Below, in pieces: positions 1-9,180 of a stretch of DNA of 64,000 bases. The position numbers were made by a program, and so were the translations under genes. The DNA is from KBS-96 sp964247975 (GTDB taxonomy: Bacteria; Acidobacteriota; Terriglobia; Bryobacterales; Bryobacteraceae), in NCBI GenBank assembly GCA_964247975.1, contig CAXTWH010000009.1, positions 1 to 64,000 on the forward strand, given 5' to 3'. The notes under the pieces were generated by a model that was not told the DNA's origin, made no database searches, and was given only the letters and a program-made list of their open reading frames with translations. How positions within the stretch are numbered: position 1 is the first letter of the stretch; each line of letters starts with the position of its first letter.

Positions 1-41
1 CCCGCGCAAGTGGGTGGGAGAGTCGGACGTCGCCCGATTTA
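1..41 (+). rRNA. rrf: 5S ribosomal RNA, 3' end (partial)
   Basis: The first ~40 bases carry the conserved 3' part of bacterial 5S rRNA: the GGGAGAGT segment followed by GGACGTCGCC and the start of the closing helix I strand (CGCCCGAT). The 5' part lies outside the window. A strong intrinsic terminator follows at 47-84, as expected for the end of an rRNA operon. The exact 3' end is estimated. Family recognition by eye; a covariance-model match would settle it. Confidence 0.75.
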
Positions 42-46
42 TTACG

Positions 47-84
47 AAAAAGCACTTTGCTCGATGAGAGCAAAGTGCTTTTTT
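47..84 (+). terminator. Intrinsic terminator of the rRNA operon
   Basis: A perfect 16-bp stem (47-62 with 68-83) closes a 5-base loop (gatga) and ends in a run of T. The left arm begins with five A, so the structure could also stop transcription from the opposite strand. It sits six bases after the 5S end and separates the rRNA operon from the two-component genes. Confidence 0.9.
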
Positions 85-142
85 CTGTTAGCGGTGCGAA
101 CCACTCTGTCCGTTTGGCTTTTCTAACCAGTCCTGCTAGCCC

Positions 143-172
143 TTGAGCCTACCCTAAAGTGTAATAGATAAT
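143..172 (+). promoter_or_regulatory. Possible sigma70-type promoter for the response regulator operon
   Basis: TTGAGC (143-148) resembles a -35 box (4 of 6) and GATAAT (167-172) a -10 box (5 of 6), 18 bases apart. It lies between the rRNA terminator and the response regulator. This is a pattern match only. Confidence 0.35.
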
Positions 173-227
173 CTTTTTATACCTGATTGACAGCAGCGTT
201 ACAAAGGAGCCGACAATAACAACAAAA

Positions 228-599
228 GTGCTGTTGGTGGAAGATAATGAATTAAACCGTGATATGTTGAGCCGCAGATTGCAAAGGCGAGGCTTTGAAG
301 TGATTACTGTGGTTGACGGAGAAAACGCGGTGCAGTTGGCAGGAAGCATCATGCCGGATATTATTCTGATGGATGTGGGTTTACCGGGTATTAGCGGCTG
401 GCAGGCAACCGCCTTAATCAAAGCTAATCCGGATACTCAGCATATCCCTATTGTTGCGCTGACCGCTCATGCTATGAGCGCTGATCGCCAACAGGCTATA
501 AAAGCCGGCTGCGATGCATTTGAAACTAAACCCATCGAACTGGACCGCCTCCTTGAAGCCATCAGCAGGCTTGTCACAATCAGCAGGCAGGAAACCTAG
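228..599 (+). CDS. Single-domain response regulator (CheY-like receiver)
   Basis: A stand-alone phosphoryl-acceptor domain of about 123 residues with no output domain. The acidic pocket is the VEDN motif near the N-terminus. The phospho-acceptor Asp is about residue 49 (LMDVGLP), the switch Thr about residue 79 (ALTAHA) and the conserved Lys about residue 101 (ETKP). It probably shuttles phosphate to or from the hybrid kinase that begins in its stop codon (1-base overlap). The GTG at 228 removes most of the first beta strand and is 18 bases from the only good ribosome site (AAAGGAG, 203-209). An in-frame ATA at 216 would be spaced 6 bases and restore the usual N-terminus (xTTKVLLVEDN). The true start is therefore uncertain. 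Confidence 0.88.
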   Translation: MLLVEDNELNRDMLSRRLQRRGFEVITVVDGENAVQLAGSIMPDIILMDVGLPGISGWQATALIKANPDTQHIPIVALTAHAMSADRQQAIKAGCDAFETKPIELDRLLEAISRLVTISRQET

Positions 600-2146
600 T
601 GGACCTGAATTATCCAGCAGCAAAGTGGCAGTATGCCGAGCTTCGGCATACTCTTCGTACGCCGATCAATCACATTGTCGGCTATGCGGAACTTTTGTTG
701 GAAGAAGACAGAGAAGCTCATCAAGGTAATGCTGCACGTTTGACCAGAGTGCTTTCCGCCGCTAAACAAGCCTTGGCTGTTGTGCAGAAACAGTTGAAAG
801 GATCTGATTCCAATCATCTATCTGCTGCGCTTGATCAACTTCGACCGCAATTGGAGACTCCTCTCCGATTAATTTCTGAGGAAGTGCGGGCATTAGAAAA
901 CAGTGAAACTGAAACCCGTCTAGAAGATGTAAAGCGGATTAAAGCGGCGGTTCAGGAATTGCAATCGCTGGCGACCGGGTGCTTGCCGCAGCGACCTGCG
1001 CTTATTCCTTCCAGTAAATCCTTGTTTGTTCGCGAATCTCCTCAGAAAACTGCCGCGCGCGTTTTGATTGTGGACGATTCGGAAGTCTCCTGCCAATTGC
1101 TTTGCCGCTTATTGAGTCGTGAGGGCCATTCCTGCGAACCGGTAACTAGCGGAATTATGGCACTTCAGCTTCTCAGTGAAAACCACTTTGATCTGGTGCT
1201 GCTTGACTTGATGATGCCCGGCATTAATGGATTAGATATTCTGCAAACTATCAAGAAAGATTCAAAGCTGGAAGAAATCGCCGTGGTGATGCTTTCCGCT
1301 TTTGATGAGCTGGACCAGATTGGACAGTGTTTTGAACTGGGCGCCGAAGATTACCTGCTGAAGCCGTTTGATCGAATTGTGCTCAATACTCGAATCCATG
1401 CAGTGCTGGAACGAAAGCGGCTGCAGAACATGGAACGGCGCCGCACACTGGAATTGGAACTGGCTGATGCGGAATTGAGGCGCTCCAACGACGAACTCCG
1501 CCGCTTTGCTTCCGTAGTTTCACACGATCTACAAGAACCACTGCGAATGGTGACCAGTTATCTGCAACTGCTGCAGCGCGGCTTGACGAATCTCACCGAA
1601 GACCAGCGGGATTATCTGGAGTATGCCATTGACGGCGGCCGCCGGATGGGCAATCTGATTCAGGATCTTCTAGCGTATTCACGAGTTTCTGCTGGCGAGC
1701 CGAACCTGGAAACAGTGGATTGCGCGGCAATGATCACGGAAGTGAAACAACATCTTAAAGCCGCTATTGAAGAATCCGGGGCTGAGGTAGTATGCGGCAA
1801 TCTGCCGATGATTACCGCGGATTGTTCTCAAATTCGGCAGCTCTTTCAAAACCTGATCGCAAATGCTATCAAATACCGAAGCAACAAGCATCCGCTAGTG
1901 CAGATTAGTTCGGAGCGAGATGGCAATCATTGGCAATTTTCCGTTACCGATAATGGAATTGGCATCGAACCAAAGTATTATCAGCGTATCTTTGAGATGT
2001 TCTCGCGCTTGCATGATGGCAACATTCCTGGTACTGGGATAGGACTCGCCATTTGCCAAAGGGTGGTAGAGCGATCGGGCGGGAAAATCTGGGTAGAATC
2101 ACAACCAGGACTGGGATCTACCTTTTACTTCACGATCCCAGCCTGA
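599..2146 (+). CDS. Hybrid sensor histidine kinase with internal receiver domain
   Basis: 515 residues, cytoplasmic, no membrane segment seen. Order: an N-terminal HisKA-like helix (LRHTLRTPINHIVGYAELL, His about 17); a receiver domain (about residues 153-270; VDDSE pocket, phospho-acceptor Asp in LLDLMMPG near 203, Lys in LLKPFD); a coiled linker; a phytochrome-type HisKA domain with the phospho-His in SHDLQEPLR (about 308); and a HATPase domain with N box (NLIANAIKYR), G1 (DNGIGIEP) and G2 (GTGIGLA). The GTG start overlaps the stop of the response regulator by one base, so translation is coupled and the two probably form one phosphorelay. The input signal is not evident. The N-terminal His-bearing segment has no ATPase of its own and may be a pseudo-dimerisation domain or a phosphotransfer site. 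Confidence 0.88.
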   Translation: MDLNYPAAKWQYAELRHTLRTPINHIVGYAELLLEEDREAHQGNAARLTRVLSAAKQALAVVQKQLKGSDSNHLSAALDQLRPQLETPLRLISEEVRALENSETETRLEDVKRIKAAVQELQSLATGCLPQRPALIPSSKSLFVRESPQKTAARVLIVDDSEVSCQLLCRLLSREGHSCEPVTSGIMALQLLSENHFDLVLLDLMMPGINGLDILQTIKKDSKLEEIAVVMLSAFDELDQIGQCFELGAEDYLLKPFDRIVLNTRIHAVLERKRLQNMERRRTLELELADAELRRSNDELRRFASVVSHDLQEPLRMVTSYLQLLQRGLTNLTEDQRDYLEYAIDGGRRMGNLIQDLLAYSRVSAGEPNLETVDCAAMITEVKQHLKAAIEESGAEVVCGNLPMITADCSQIRQLFQNLIANAIKYRSNKHPLVQISSERDGNHWQFSVTDNGIGIEPKYYQRIFEMFSRLHDGNIPGTGIGLAICQRVVERSGGKIWVESQPGLGSTFYFTIPA

Positions 2147-2154
2147 TTTGTTTT

Positions 2155-3519
2155 TCAACCATTGAGCCCGACGTACTGAAATCCTGCTTTGGTCAGTTGA
2201 TCCCGATCCAGGACGAGGCGGCCATCCACAATTACCTTGCCGCGCATGGTGTGGGCCAGCTTAGCCCATTCCAGTTCGCGATATTCCGTCCATTCGGTGA
2301 CTAGCACCACAGCATCGCAGTCTTCTAACAGCGCATGAACGTTTTCACATAAGCTGATATTCAGATTGGGGTGTTCACGCTTAAAGCGTTCCATCGCAAT
2401 CGGATCATGAGCTTTCACGCGAGCGCCGCGTTCCAACAGTTTTTGCGCAATCTCAATCGCCGGCGCTTCTCTTAAATCATCGGTGTTGGGCTTGAACGCC
2501 AACCCGAGCAGCGCAATGGTTTTACCTTTCAAAATCTTCAATTCATGGAGCAGTTTCTCCACAATACGGTCGCGTTGGCGTTGGTTTACCCAACGCGCTG
2601 CTTCCACAATGGGCATGGTTAAGCCGTATTCGCGGCCGGTCGCTATCAGAGCTGCTGTGTCTTTGCCGAAACAGGACCCGCCCCATCCGAGACCCGCATT
2701 GAGAAAGCGGGAACCGATGCGGGTATCAAGTCCGATTCCGCGCGCCACTTCCGATATATCGGCTCCAACTCGCTCCGCTAACTGTCCGATTTCATTAATG
2801 AAACTGATCTTTAATGCCAGAAACGCATTAGCCGCGTACTTAATCAGTTCAGCGGAAGCCAGATCGGTAGAAACCAGCGGAACAGCATGTTTATCATCAG
2901 GCCGCGGCAGAAACGTCGGCGATTCAAAGGTTTGATCGAGAATCGGACGATACAGCGTATAAAGCACTTCTAAAGCGTGCGTTTCATCTGACCCGACAAC
3001 AATGCGGTCAGGATACAAACTGTCGCCAATGGCCGCGCCTTCGCGGAGGAACTCCGGATTGGATGCCACCGCGAATAACCCGTTTACCTTACGGCCGTGA
3101 CGTTCTTCCAGCGAGTGACGGATGATTGAACCCACCCAGTTACCGCTGCCGATCGGAACGGTGGATTTGTTCACAATCACGGTAAAACCGCTTCCCAAAT
3201 GCTCTCCAATGGAAGAAGCCGCTTGTGAAAGGTATTCCAGATTTGGATTGCCCGACGCGCTCGGCGGAGTTCCCACTGCAATGAAGATGACCTGCGCGTT
3301 CGGAATTGCATCGGCGTAGCTGGTTGTAAACTGCAGATTTTGACAAGCCTGAGCAATCAAACTATCCAGATGCGGTTCGTAGATCGGTACATGTCCAGCT
3401 TTTAAAGCCTCTACCTTTTTGGCATCTGTATCCAGGCAGGTGACAGAATGCCCGATATAGGCAAGGCATACGCCGGTTGTCAGCCCAACGTATCCGGTTC
3501 CAATAATGGCAACGTTCAT
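2155..3519 (-). CDS. ugd: UDP-glucose 6-dehydrogenase
   Basis: 454 residues. Oxidises UDP-glucose to UDP-glucuronate with two NAD+, a precursor for exopolysaccharide and envelope sugars; cytoplasmic. The N-terminal Rossmann fold shows GTGYVGL; the catalytic Cys is in GWGGSCFGKD (about residue 260); the central LALKISFINE helix and the C-terminal UDP-binding domain (LGLAFKPNTDDLREAPA) are complete. Length is normal for the family. It converges on the histidine kinase with 8 bases between stops, so it is a separate unit whose promoter must lie in 3520-3600. GDP-mannose dehydrogenase is the main alternative, but the motifs and length favour Ugd. Confidence 0.93.
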   Translation of the reverse strand: MNVAIIGTGYVGLTTGVCLAYIGHSVTCLDTDAKKVEALKAGHVPIYEPHLDSLIAQACQNLQFTTSYADAIPNAQVIFIAVGTPPSASGNPNLEYLSQAASSIGEHLGSGFTVIVNKSTVPIGSGNWVGSIIRHSLEERHGRKVNGLFAVASNPEFLREGAAIGDSLYPDRIVVGSDETHALEVLYTLYRPILDQTFESPTFLPRPDDKHAVPLVSTDLASAELIKYAANAFLALKISFINEIGQLAERVGADISEVARGIGLDTRIGSRFLNAGLGWGGSCFGKDTAALIATGREYGLTMPIVEAARWVNQRQRDRIVEKLLHELKILKGKTIALLGLAFKPNTDDLREAPAIEIAQKLLERGARVKAHDPIAMERFKREHPNLNISLCENVHALLEDCDAVVLVTEWTEYRELEWAKLAHTMRGKVIVDGRLVLDRDQLTKAGFQYVGLNG

Positions 3520-3687
3520 GTTTACAATCGGTTCGGTTTGTATTCCGCTTTGTATCTATCTTAGGACCTTATAGCTTACCAGAGCCCTGCGATTTTCCTG
3601 ATGGCCGGATCTAATGCTCTCCGCCAATTTACAAAGCGCTTCTTTTCAAACTTTTATAATAAGTACTTTCGAAGGAGTTTTAATCTC

Positions 3688-5190
3688 TTGTCTTTAGAAG
3701 ATGACCTTCTGCGCCAGCGCTATGAGCGCCTGCCGCAGATTGCCGCGCTTGGCTTCCGCCCTTACGGACAAGCATTTGAAGCGACCACCACCATTCCCGG
3801 CATACTCGCGGATTTCGGCTCCAAACCAGCCGAAGAACTAGGTGAAGGCGTTCAAGTTCGCGTCGCCGGAAGATTACAAACCATTCGAAAAATGGGCAAA
3901 GCCGGTTTCGCGCACCTGCAGCAGAACGGCGAAAAGCTCCAAATTTACGTAAAGAAAGATGCCGTTCCGGCGAACGATTACGAATTGTTTCAACTGCTGG
4001 AGGTTGGCGACATTATCGGCGTGGAAGGCTACCTTTTTCGGACCCGGACCGGCGAACTCAGCATTCATGTCGAGAAACTTCAGTTTCTTTCGAAAATTTT
4101 GCTGAACCTGCCGGAAAAATGGCATGGTTTGGAAGACATCGAAATTCGCTATCGTCAGCGCTACCTTGATCTAATTGCCAATCCGGATGTTCGAAACGTA
4201 TTTGTGACAAGGGCGAAAATCATCAGTTCGCTGCGCCGCCAATTAAGCGAACGCGGTTTCATTGAAGTGGAAACGCCGATGATGCAACTGCTGCACGGCG
4301 GAGCAACAGCCAAACCCTTCAAAACTCACCACAACACGCTGGACCTTGATTTGTTTCTGCGGATTGCGCCGGAGCTTTACCTGAAGCGTCTGGTCGTGGG
4401 CGGTTTGGAGCGCGTTTTTGAAATCAATCGCAACTTCCGCAACGAAGGTATTTCCGCCAAGCACAATCCGGAATTCACAATGCTGGAGTTTTACCAAGCT
4501 TACACGGATTATCGCGGCCTGATGGACCTTTCGATTGCACTGCTACAGCAAACCGCCGTCGACGCTACCGGATCCACCACGGTCCAGTTTGAAAACCAAA
4601 CCATTGACTTTGCGGAATTCCGGTGGCTTTCCATGCGCGAAGCGGTGATCGAATACTGGCCGCACGGCGAAAAACCAAGCATGGAACAAGTGCAGGACCC
4701 GGCCTGGCTGTTGCAGCATTCAGTGCAGCCGACTCCCGGACAGGCATTAACGGAGCTATTCGAACGTCATGTGGAAGCGCATCTGCAGCAGCCAACGATC
4801 ATTTACGATTATCCAGTGGAAACTTCTCCGCTTTCGAAAGTCAAGGAATCCGATCCGGCTTTCGTGGAGCGGTTCGAAATCTACATAGCAGGCATGGAAA
4901 TCGGAAATGCTTACACGGAGTTGAATGATCCGCAGGAGCAGCGCCGCCGTTTTGAAATGCAGATTGCGCAAAAAGAAACAGGCAACGAAGAAGCGCATGT
5001 GATGGATGAGGATTATCTGCGCGCTTTATGCTTCGCTATGCCGCCTGCCGGAGGCGAGGGTATCGGGATTGATCGACTCACGATGATTCTGACCAATTCG
5101 CGATCCATACGCGATGTGATCCTGTTTCCGCTGCTGCGGCCCGAAGGTGAAATTGGGATTGCCTCCCGACTGCGCGACCTGGAGAAATGA
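3688..5190 (+). CDS. lysS: Lysyl-tRNA synthetase, class II
   Basis: About 500 residues. Charges tRNA-Lys with lysine. It has an N-terminal OB-fold anticodon-binding domain (about 50-150) and a class II catalytic core: motif 2 around FRNEGISAKHNPEFTMLE and motif 3 GEGIGIDRLTMILTN near the C-terminus. The frame is open from 3601, but the TTG at 3688 is preferred: AAGGAG lies at 3672-3677 (10-base spacing), the protein then starts SLEDDLLRQRYERL as in relatives, and the length matches the usual ~500. The stop overlaps the ATG of the permease gene by 4 bases (ATGA), so the two are translationally coupled. Confidence 0.95.
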   Translation: MSLEDDLLRQRYERLPQIAALGFRPYGQAFEATTTIPGILADFGSKPAEELGEGVQVRVAGRLQTIRKMGKAGFAHLQQNGEKLQIYVKKDAVPANDYELFQLLEVGDIIGVEGYLFRTRTGELSIHVEKLQFLSKILLNLPEKWHGLEDIEIRYRQRYLDLIANPDVRNVFVTRAKIISSLRRQLSERGFIEVETPMMQLLHGGATAKPFKTHHNTLDLDLFLRIAPELYLKRLVVGGLERVFEINRNFRNEGISAKHNPEFTMLEFYQAYTDYRGLMDLSIALLQQTAVDATGSTTVQFENQTIDFAEFRWLSMREAVIEYWPHGEKPSMEQVQDPAWLLQHSVQPTPGQALTELFERHVEAHLQQPTIIYDYPVETSPLSKVKESDPAFVERFEIYIAGMEIGNAYTELNDPQEQRRRFEMQIAQKETGNEEAHVMDEDYLRALCFAMPPAGGEGIGIDRLTMILTNSRSIRDVILFPLLRPEGEIGIASRLRDLEK

Positions 5191-6416
5191 GCCGGTTCGA
5201 GTGGATTGTCGCTTTCCGGTATCTACGCGCCAAACGAAAACAAACGGTGATTTCCGTTATCACCGTAATTTCAGTTTGCGGCGTGGCGGCCGGCGTGATG
5301 GCTTTGATTATTGCGCTGGCCATTAACGAAGGTTTCAAATCTAGTTTGCAGTCCAGCTTGTTGAGCGCCACCGCGCACATCAGCGTACTAGAACGAAATC
5401 CGGTGTACGGCATTGAAAACTGGGAACAGTTGATTCCGAAGTTGACCGCTGTTCCGCATGTGGTGAGCGCCGCACCGGGCCTTTACGGACAGGTAGCCAT
5501 CAAGGGGCCAATTTTAGGCGCTGGCGCTGTTTTAAAGGGAGTTCCTGTCGGAAGCAAGGTGCAGGTTCCAGAACTCCTGACACACCTAAAACAGGGATCA
5601 CTCACAGAATTGTCCCGCCCCGGAATGAATGGCATTGTGGTCGGCTCCCGATTGGCGGAGCAGGCCGGATTGCTGTTGGGCAATGTGGCTACCGTGATTT
5701 CTTATCAAGGAGAACTGACTCCGTTTGGCCAAGTTCCAAGTGCTTTCCGATTTAAAGTTGTCGGTGTATTTGAAAGCGGCCTTTATGATCTGGATTCTAC
5801 CTGGGCTTTTGTTTCACTACCGGCAGCTCAGCGCGTACTGGATTTGAATGATGTTGTGAACACCATTGAATTGAGGCTGGATGATATCTTCAAAGCGCCG
5901 CTGGTAGCTGCTGATATAGAAAAAATTGTTGGTCCGAAGTTGGTAGCTACGACTTGGATGGAACAGAACCGGTCGTTACTGAATGCATTGCGGCTGGAAA
6001 GAATTGTAAGTATCATTACGGTTAGCCTGATTCAATTTGTGGCTGCGCTCAATATTTTGGTGGTGCTGGTAATGCTTGTCATGGAGAAAAACCGTGATAT
6101 CGCCATTTTGATGGCAATGGGGGCGCGTCGTAAACAGATTCAACGAATCTTTATAGTGCAAGGCATGACAATCAGCATCGTGGGTTCTTTAATCGGGCTG
6201 GCTTTGGGGTACCTGGTCTGCGCGTTTCTGGACCATTACCATTTATTGCGCTTGGATGAATCGGTTTATGCATTGAGCTACGTCCCTTTTCATAGCCGCT
6301 GGAGCGATGGCGTATGGGTCAGCGCCGCAGTGTTAGCCATTAGTTTTCTGGCGACTTTGCACCCTTCGCGCAGCGCCGCGCGAACCCAACCGGCGGAAGC
6401 ACTGCGGTACGAATGA
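5187..6416 (+). CDS. lolC: LolC/LolE-type lipoprotein-releasing permease (FtsX-like)
   Basis: 409 residues, inner membrane. One N-terminal membrane helix (about 20-43, after WIVAFRYLRAKRKQ), a large periplasmic MacB-like domain (about 50-265), then three C-terminal helices forming the FtsX domain (starting about 280, with the LMAMGARRKQIQRIF loop between the first two). This is the topology of permeases that lift lipoproteins from the inner membrane for LolA. The partner ATPase LolD is not next to it; the next gene is a glycosyltransferase. It overlaps lysS by ATGA upstream and the next gene by ATGA downstream, so all three are one transcription unit. Whether it is LolC-like or a LolF-type hybrid cannot be told from sequence reading alone. 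Confidence 0.88.
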   Translation: MSRFEWIVAFRYLRAKRKQTVISVITVISVCGVAAGVMALIIALAINEGFKSSLQSSLLSATAHISVLERNPVYGIENWEQLIPKLTAVPHVVSAAPGLYGQVAIKGPILGAGAVLKGVPVGSKVQVPELLTHLKQGSLTELSRPGMNGIVVGSRLAEQAGLLLGNVATVISYQGELTPFGQVPSAFRFKVVGVFESGLYDLDSTWAFVSLPAAQRVLDLNDVVNTIELRLDDIFKAPLVAADIEKIVGPKLVATTWMEQNRSLLNALRLERIVSIITVSLIQFVAALNILVVLVMLVMEKNRDIAILMAMGARRKQIQRIFIVQGMTISIVGSLIGLALGYLVCAFLDHYHLLRLDESVYALSYVPFHSRWSDGVWVSAAVLAISFLATLHPSRSAARTQPAEALRYE

Positions 6417-8332
6417 AACCGCACACCATGAAAAACGTGATCGTCCAAGAAGCCGCTGCTCCTGAAGAAAGCGCGGTTCCGCCGAAAGACTCGCTTCAAC
6501 AGCGGTTGATCCGCCATTATCAGTGGGTTGTGCTGTTTGTGGCAGCAGCGATTTACCTGGTTTGCATGATGAGTCCGCCATCGCTCATGGATGATGTGGA
6601 TTCCGTTCAAGCCACCATCGCGCGCACTATGCTTCGTACCGGTGACTGGGTTACGCCGCATCTGGATGGCATTAAGTATTTCGAAAAACCGCCGCTGAAG
6701 TACTGGCTGATCGCCGGAGCTTACAAGATATTCGGCGTGTCGGACGTGACGGCGCGATTGCCGATGGCGCTGTTCACGGTTCTGCTTTGCTGGCTGACCG
6801 CGCGCATAGCGGCCTGGGCTTTTGACCGGAAAACAGGACTGTTAGCCGGTTTAGTGATATCAACTTCTATCGGGTTATTTTTGTTCACCCGCGTGTTGAT
6901 TTCCGACGTTGCTTTAACGTTCACCATTGCGCTGGCGATCTGGGCGTTTCTGCGGGCCTTGGATGAAAAAGAAACACGACCTCGGCTGTGGGCGTTGATT
7001 TATGGCGCAAGCGTCGGCACAGGACTGTTGTTTAAAGGCTTGATTGCCGCGCTGTTTCCCCTGGCGGCCAGTTTTCTTTATCTTCTGTTTTCACAAAGAC
7101 TGTTGAAACGTGACACCTGGAAACGCTTAATTCCGCTCCGCAGCGCGTTGGTGGGCTTAGCAATTGCGCTTCCCTGGCATGCTCTGGCAATCCTGCGGAA
7201 TCCGCCTTTCTGGTATGTCAGCTTCAGCAGCGGCCCGGGCCAATACCACGGCTTCTTCTGGTTTTATTTTTTCAATGAGCACATCCTGCGTTTCTTAAAC
7301 AAACGGTATCCCCGCGATTACAACACCGTGCCACGCGCGCTGTTTTGGGCACTTCATCTGGTCTGGTTTTTTCCGTGGAGCATTTATTTTCCAGGGTTCA
7401 CCAAGCTTCGCTATCGCGGCGCGGACCGAGCCGCCAGTTTGAAACTGATGTGCTTGTGCTGGATCGGGTTCGTGATGGTTTTTTTCAGCTTTTCTTCCAC
7501 GCAGGAATATTATTCCATGCCTTGTTACCCGGCCATGGCGATTCTGCTTGCTTGCGTGATCGTTTCAAACGATAGCTTGCTTGCGCGCTGGCGAACTGGC
7601 GGCGAAAAGGTATTGGCGGCGGTATGCGCTTTGGCAGCCGGAACTATCGCCTTTATCTTAGGCCGAGTTTGGAGCCTGCCGACGCCGGGAGACATATCAC
7701 AAGCTTTGGTGCAGCATCCTAGCGAGTATACGCTTTCGTTGGGACACATGGGTGACTTGACGATCTCATCATTTGCTTATCTGCGTGCGCCGCTGGTAGA
7801 AGCCGGAATCGCGTGCCTGATCGGTTTAATCGGCATCACCTTCCTACGTTCCACAAAACGCTTCTGGGCGTCCACGGCCATGATGGTTCTGTTCTTCTAT
7901 GCAGCGCATCTGGCGATGATTGCGTTCGACCCGTACCTTTCTTCGAGCGCTTTAGCGCAGGCTCTGGTGAAAAGCCCGAAAGGCAGGCTGATTGTGGATG
8001 ACCAGTACTACACCTTCGCTTCGGTTTTCTTTTATGCCGATACCAAGGCACTGCTATTAAATGGACGAGTCAATAATCTGGAGTACGGTTCTAATGCTCC
8101 TGATGCGCCGCCTGTTTTTATTGTGGACAAAGATTTGCCGATGCTTTGGAACAACCAAGCGCAGCGCTGGTATCTCGTAGCTGAAAAACCCAGACTGGAG
8201 AAAATTGAACAACTGCTCGGTTCCGATCGAATCTTTGTGGTTCGGGAAAGCGGCGGCAAATTCCTGATCACGAATGAATCGGTCAGGGAAGATGCGGAAG
8301 GATCACGCTATCTGGCGCGAACGGCTCACTAG
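6413..8332 (+). CDS. ArnT/PMT-like membrane glycosyltransferase (GT39/GT83 type)
   Basis: 639 residues, polytopic inner-membrane protein with roughly 11-12 hydrophobic segments. After a first helix (about 40-55) comes the acidic DDVDSVQAT loop, matching the first periplasmic loop of ArnT/PMT enzymes in which an Asp acts as catalytic base. FEKPPLKYWL follows, as in ArnT-family members. Such enzymes transfer a sugar from a polyprenyl-phosphate donor to lipid A or protein. The C-terminal ~120 residues form a soluble domain (LIVDDQYYTFASVFFY onward). The start overlaps the LolC-like gene by 4 bases; a second ATG eight codons-worth of bases downstream is possible. The acceptor is unknown. Confidence 0.85.
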   Translation: MKPHTMKNVIVQEAAAPEESAVPPKDSLQQRLIRHYQWVVLFVAAAIYLVCMMSPPSLMDDVDSVQATIARTMLRTGDWVTPHLDGIKYFEKPPLKYWLIAGAYKIFGVSDVTARLPMALFTVLLCWLTARIAAWAFDRKTGLLAGLVISTSIGLFLFTRVLISDVALTFTIALAIWAFLRALDEKETRPRLWALIYGASVGTGLLFKGLIAALFPLAASFLYLLFSQRLLKRDTWKRLIPLRSALVGLAIALPWHALAILRNPPFWYVSFSSGPGQYHGFFWFYFFNEHILRFLNKRYPRDYNTVPRALFWALHLVWFFPWSIYFPGFTKLRYRGADRAASLKLMCLCWIGFVMVFFSFSSTQEYYSMPCYPAMAILLACVIVSNDSLLARWRTGGEKVLAAVCALAAGTIAFILGRVWSLPTPGDISQALVQHPSEYTLSLGHMGDLTISSFAYLRAPLVEAGIACLIGLIGITFLRSTKRFWASTAMMVLFFYAAHLAMIAFDPYLSSSALAQALVKSPKGRLIVDDQYYTFASVFFYADTKALLLNGRVNNLEYGSNAPDAPPVFIVDKDLPMLWNNQAQRWYLVAEKPRLEKIEQLLGSDRIFVVRESGGKFLITNESVREDAEGSRYLARTAH

Positions 8333-9123
8333 CGCCCCGGTGTTGAAACGTTGGGAGAAGGCTGATACGCGAAGTCCCATAAACGCATATCAATGTCCTG
8401 ACCGGTGTATTCCACCAGCGCGTATTCGCCAGGAGCCAAGGGCTTTTCCGGCCAGACTTTATACAAACCGTCACTCACTTCCTTCTCAAAGGTAGGAATC
8501 TGCTTCGGATTTTCAAAGTTCTCGTTCGTGACCGGCGCAATATCAATATCCTCCACAATGCGCGAGCTTTTCTTTGTCGGGGTAAGCTGCACAATGCCGA
8601 ACCGGTCTCGTTGTTCCAAGCGCAGGTAAAACTCAGGCTCATTTTCATGCACTATGAATTTGGCGTGATCGCCTTTTAATTCCAGCGTGGCCTTGCCCGC
8701 CACAATCGGAATCGGCGTCACGCGCTGTAGCATCTGTCGTCTTTTGTTTTTCACAAAAATCGACTCGCCGTATTCCAGCATTTTTACCTGATCTTTGTCG
8801 ACCAGGTAAGCGCCCGGATTCATTGGAATGCGTTCCACTTCCTTCCGCTGTGCCCGCTCCAGTTTTTCTTCCTCGTCTACCAGCTTGGCTTCTTTTTGCA
8901 GATCCTGCGTGACGCTGACGCGTTCCGACTCGGTTTTCTTCAGGTCGCATAGGCTGGCCGGTAGTTCCTCCCAATCGCCGCGTTCTGTGCTGAAATAGCG
9001 AACCCGGTCGCCTTCCAGTTTGTAATCGCGTACCGTCTGGTATTCGCCGCTTTTCAGATAAAGCTTAAAAGTATCTGCCAGCAGTAAGCTGGCAGTTAAT
9101 AGCAACAGTGCAATCGTCCGCAC
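8329..9123 (-). CDS. Secreted protein of unknown function
   Basis: 264 residues from the GTG at 9123, which gives a clean signal peptide (MRTIALLLLTASLLLADT); the frame stays open upstream but that extension lacks a signal. The mature part starts with a short beta segment of the 'LKSGEYQTVRDYKLEGDRV' kind (residues about 20-60), then a charged helical stretch rich in Lys/Glu (70-100), then a beta-rich C-terminal half. I do not assign a function; similar small secreted proteins are common in Acidobacteriota. It overlaps the 3' end of the glycosyltransferase gene by four bases in convergent orientation. Confidence 0.75.
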   Translation of the reverse strand: MRTIALLLLTASLLLADTFKLYLKSGEYQTVRDYKLEGDRVRYFSTERGDWEELPASLCDLKKTESERVSVTQDLQKEAKLVDEEEKLERAQRKEVERIPMNPGAYLVDKDQVKMLEYGESIFVKNKRRQMLQRVTPIPIVAGKATLELKGDHAKFIVHENEPEFYLRLEQRDRFGIVQLTPTKKSSRIVEDIDIAPVTNENFENPKQIPTFEKEVSDGLYKVWPEKPLAPGEYALVEYTGQDIDMRLWDFAYQPSPNVSTPGR

Positions 9124-9180
9124 GACCGTTAGTTTACAGCTTTTCTGGCGAGGATCGCCAAAATTTATCCGTACATTACT

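Noticed and set aside
3601..3687. Extension of lysS to an ATG at 3601
   Set aside because: The extra 29 residues are not part of LysRS and AAGGAG is placed for the TTG at 3688.
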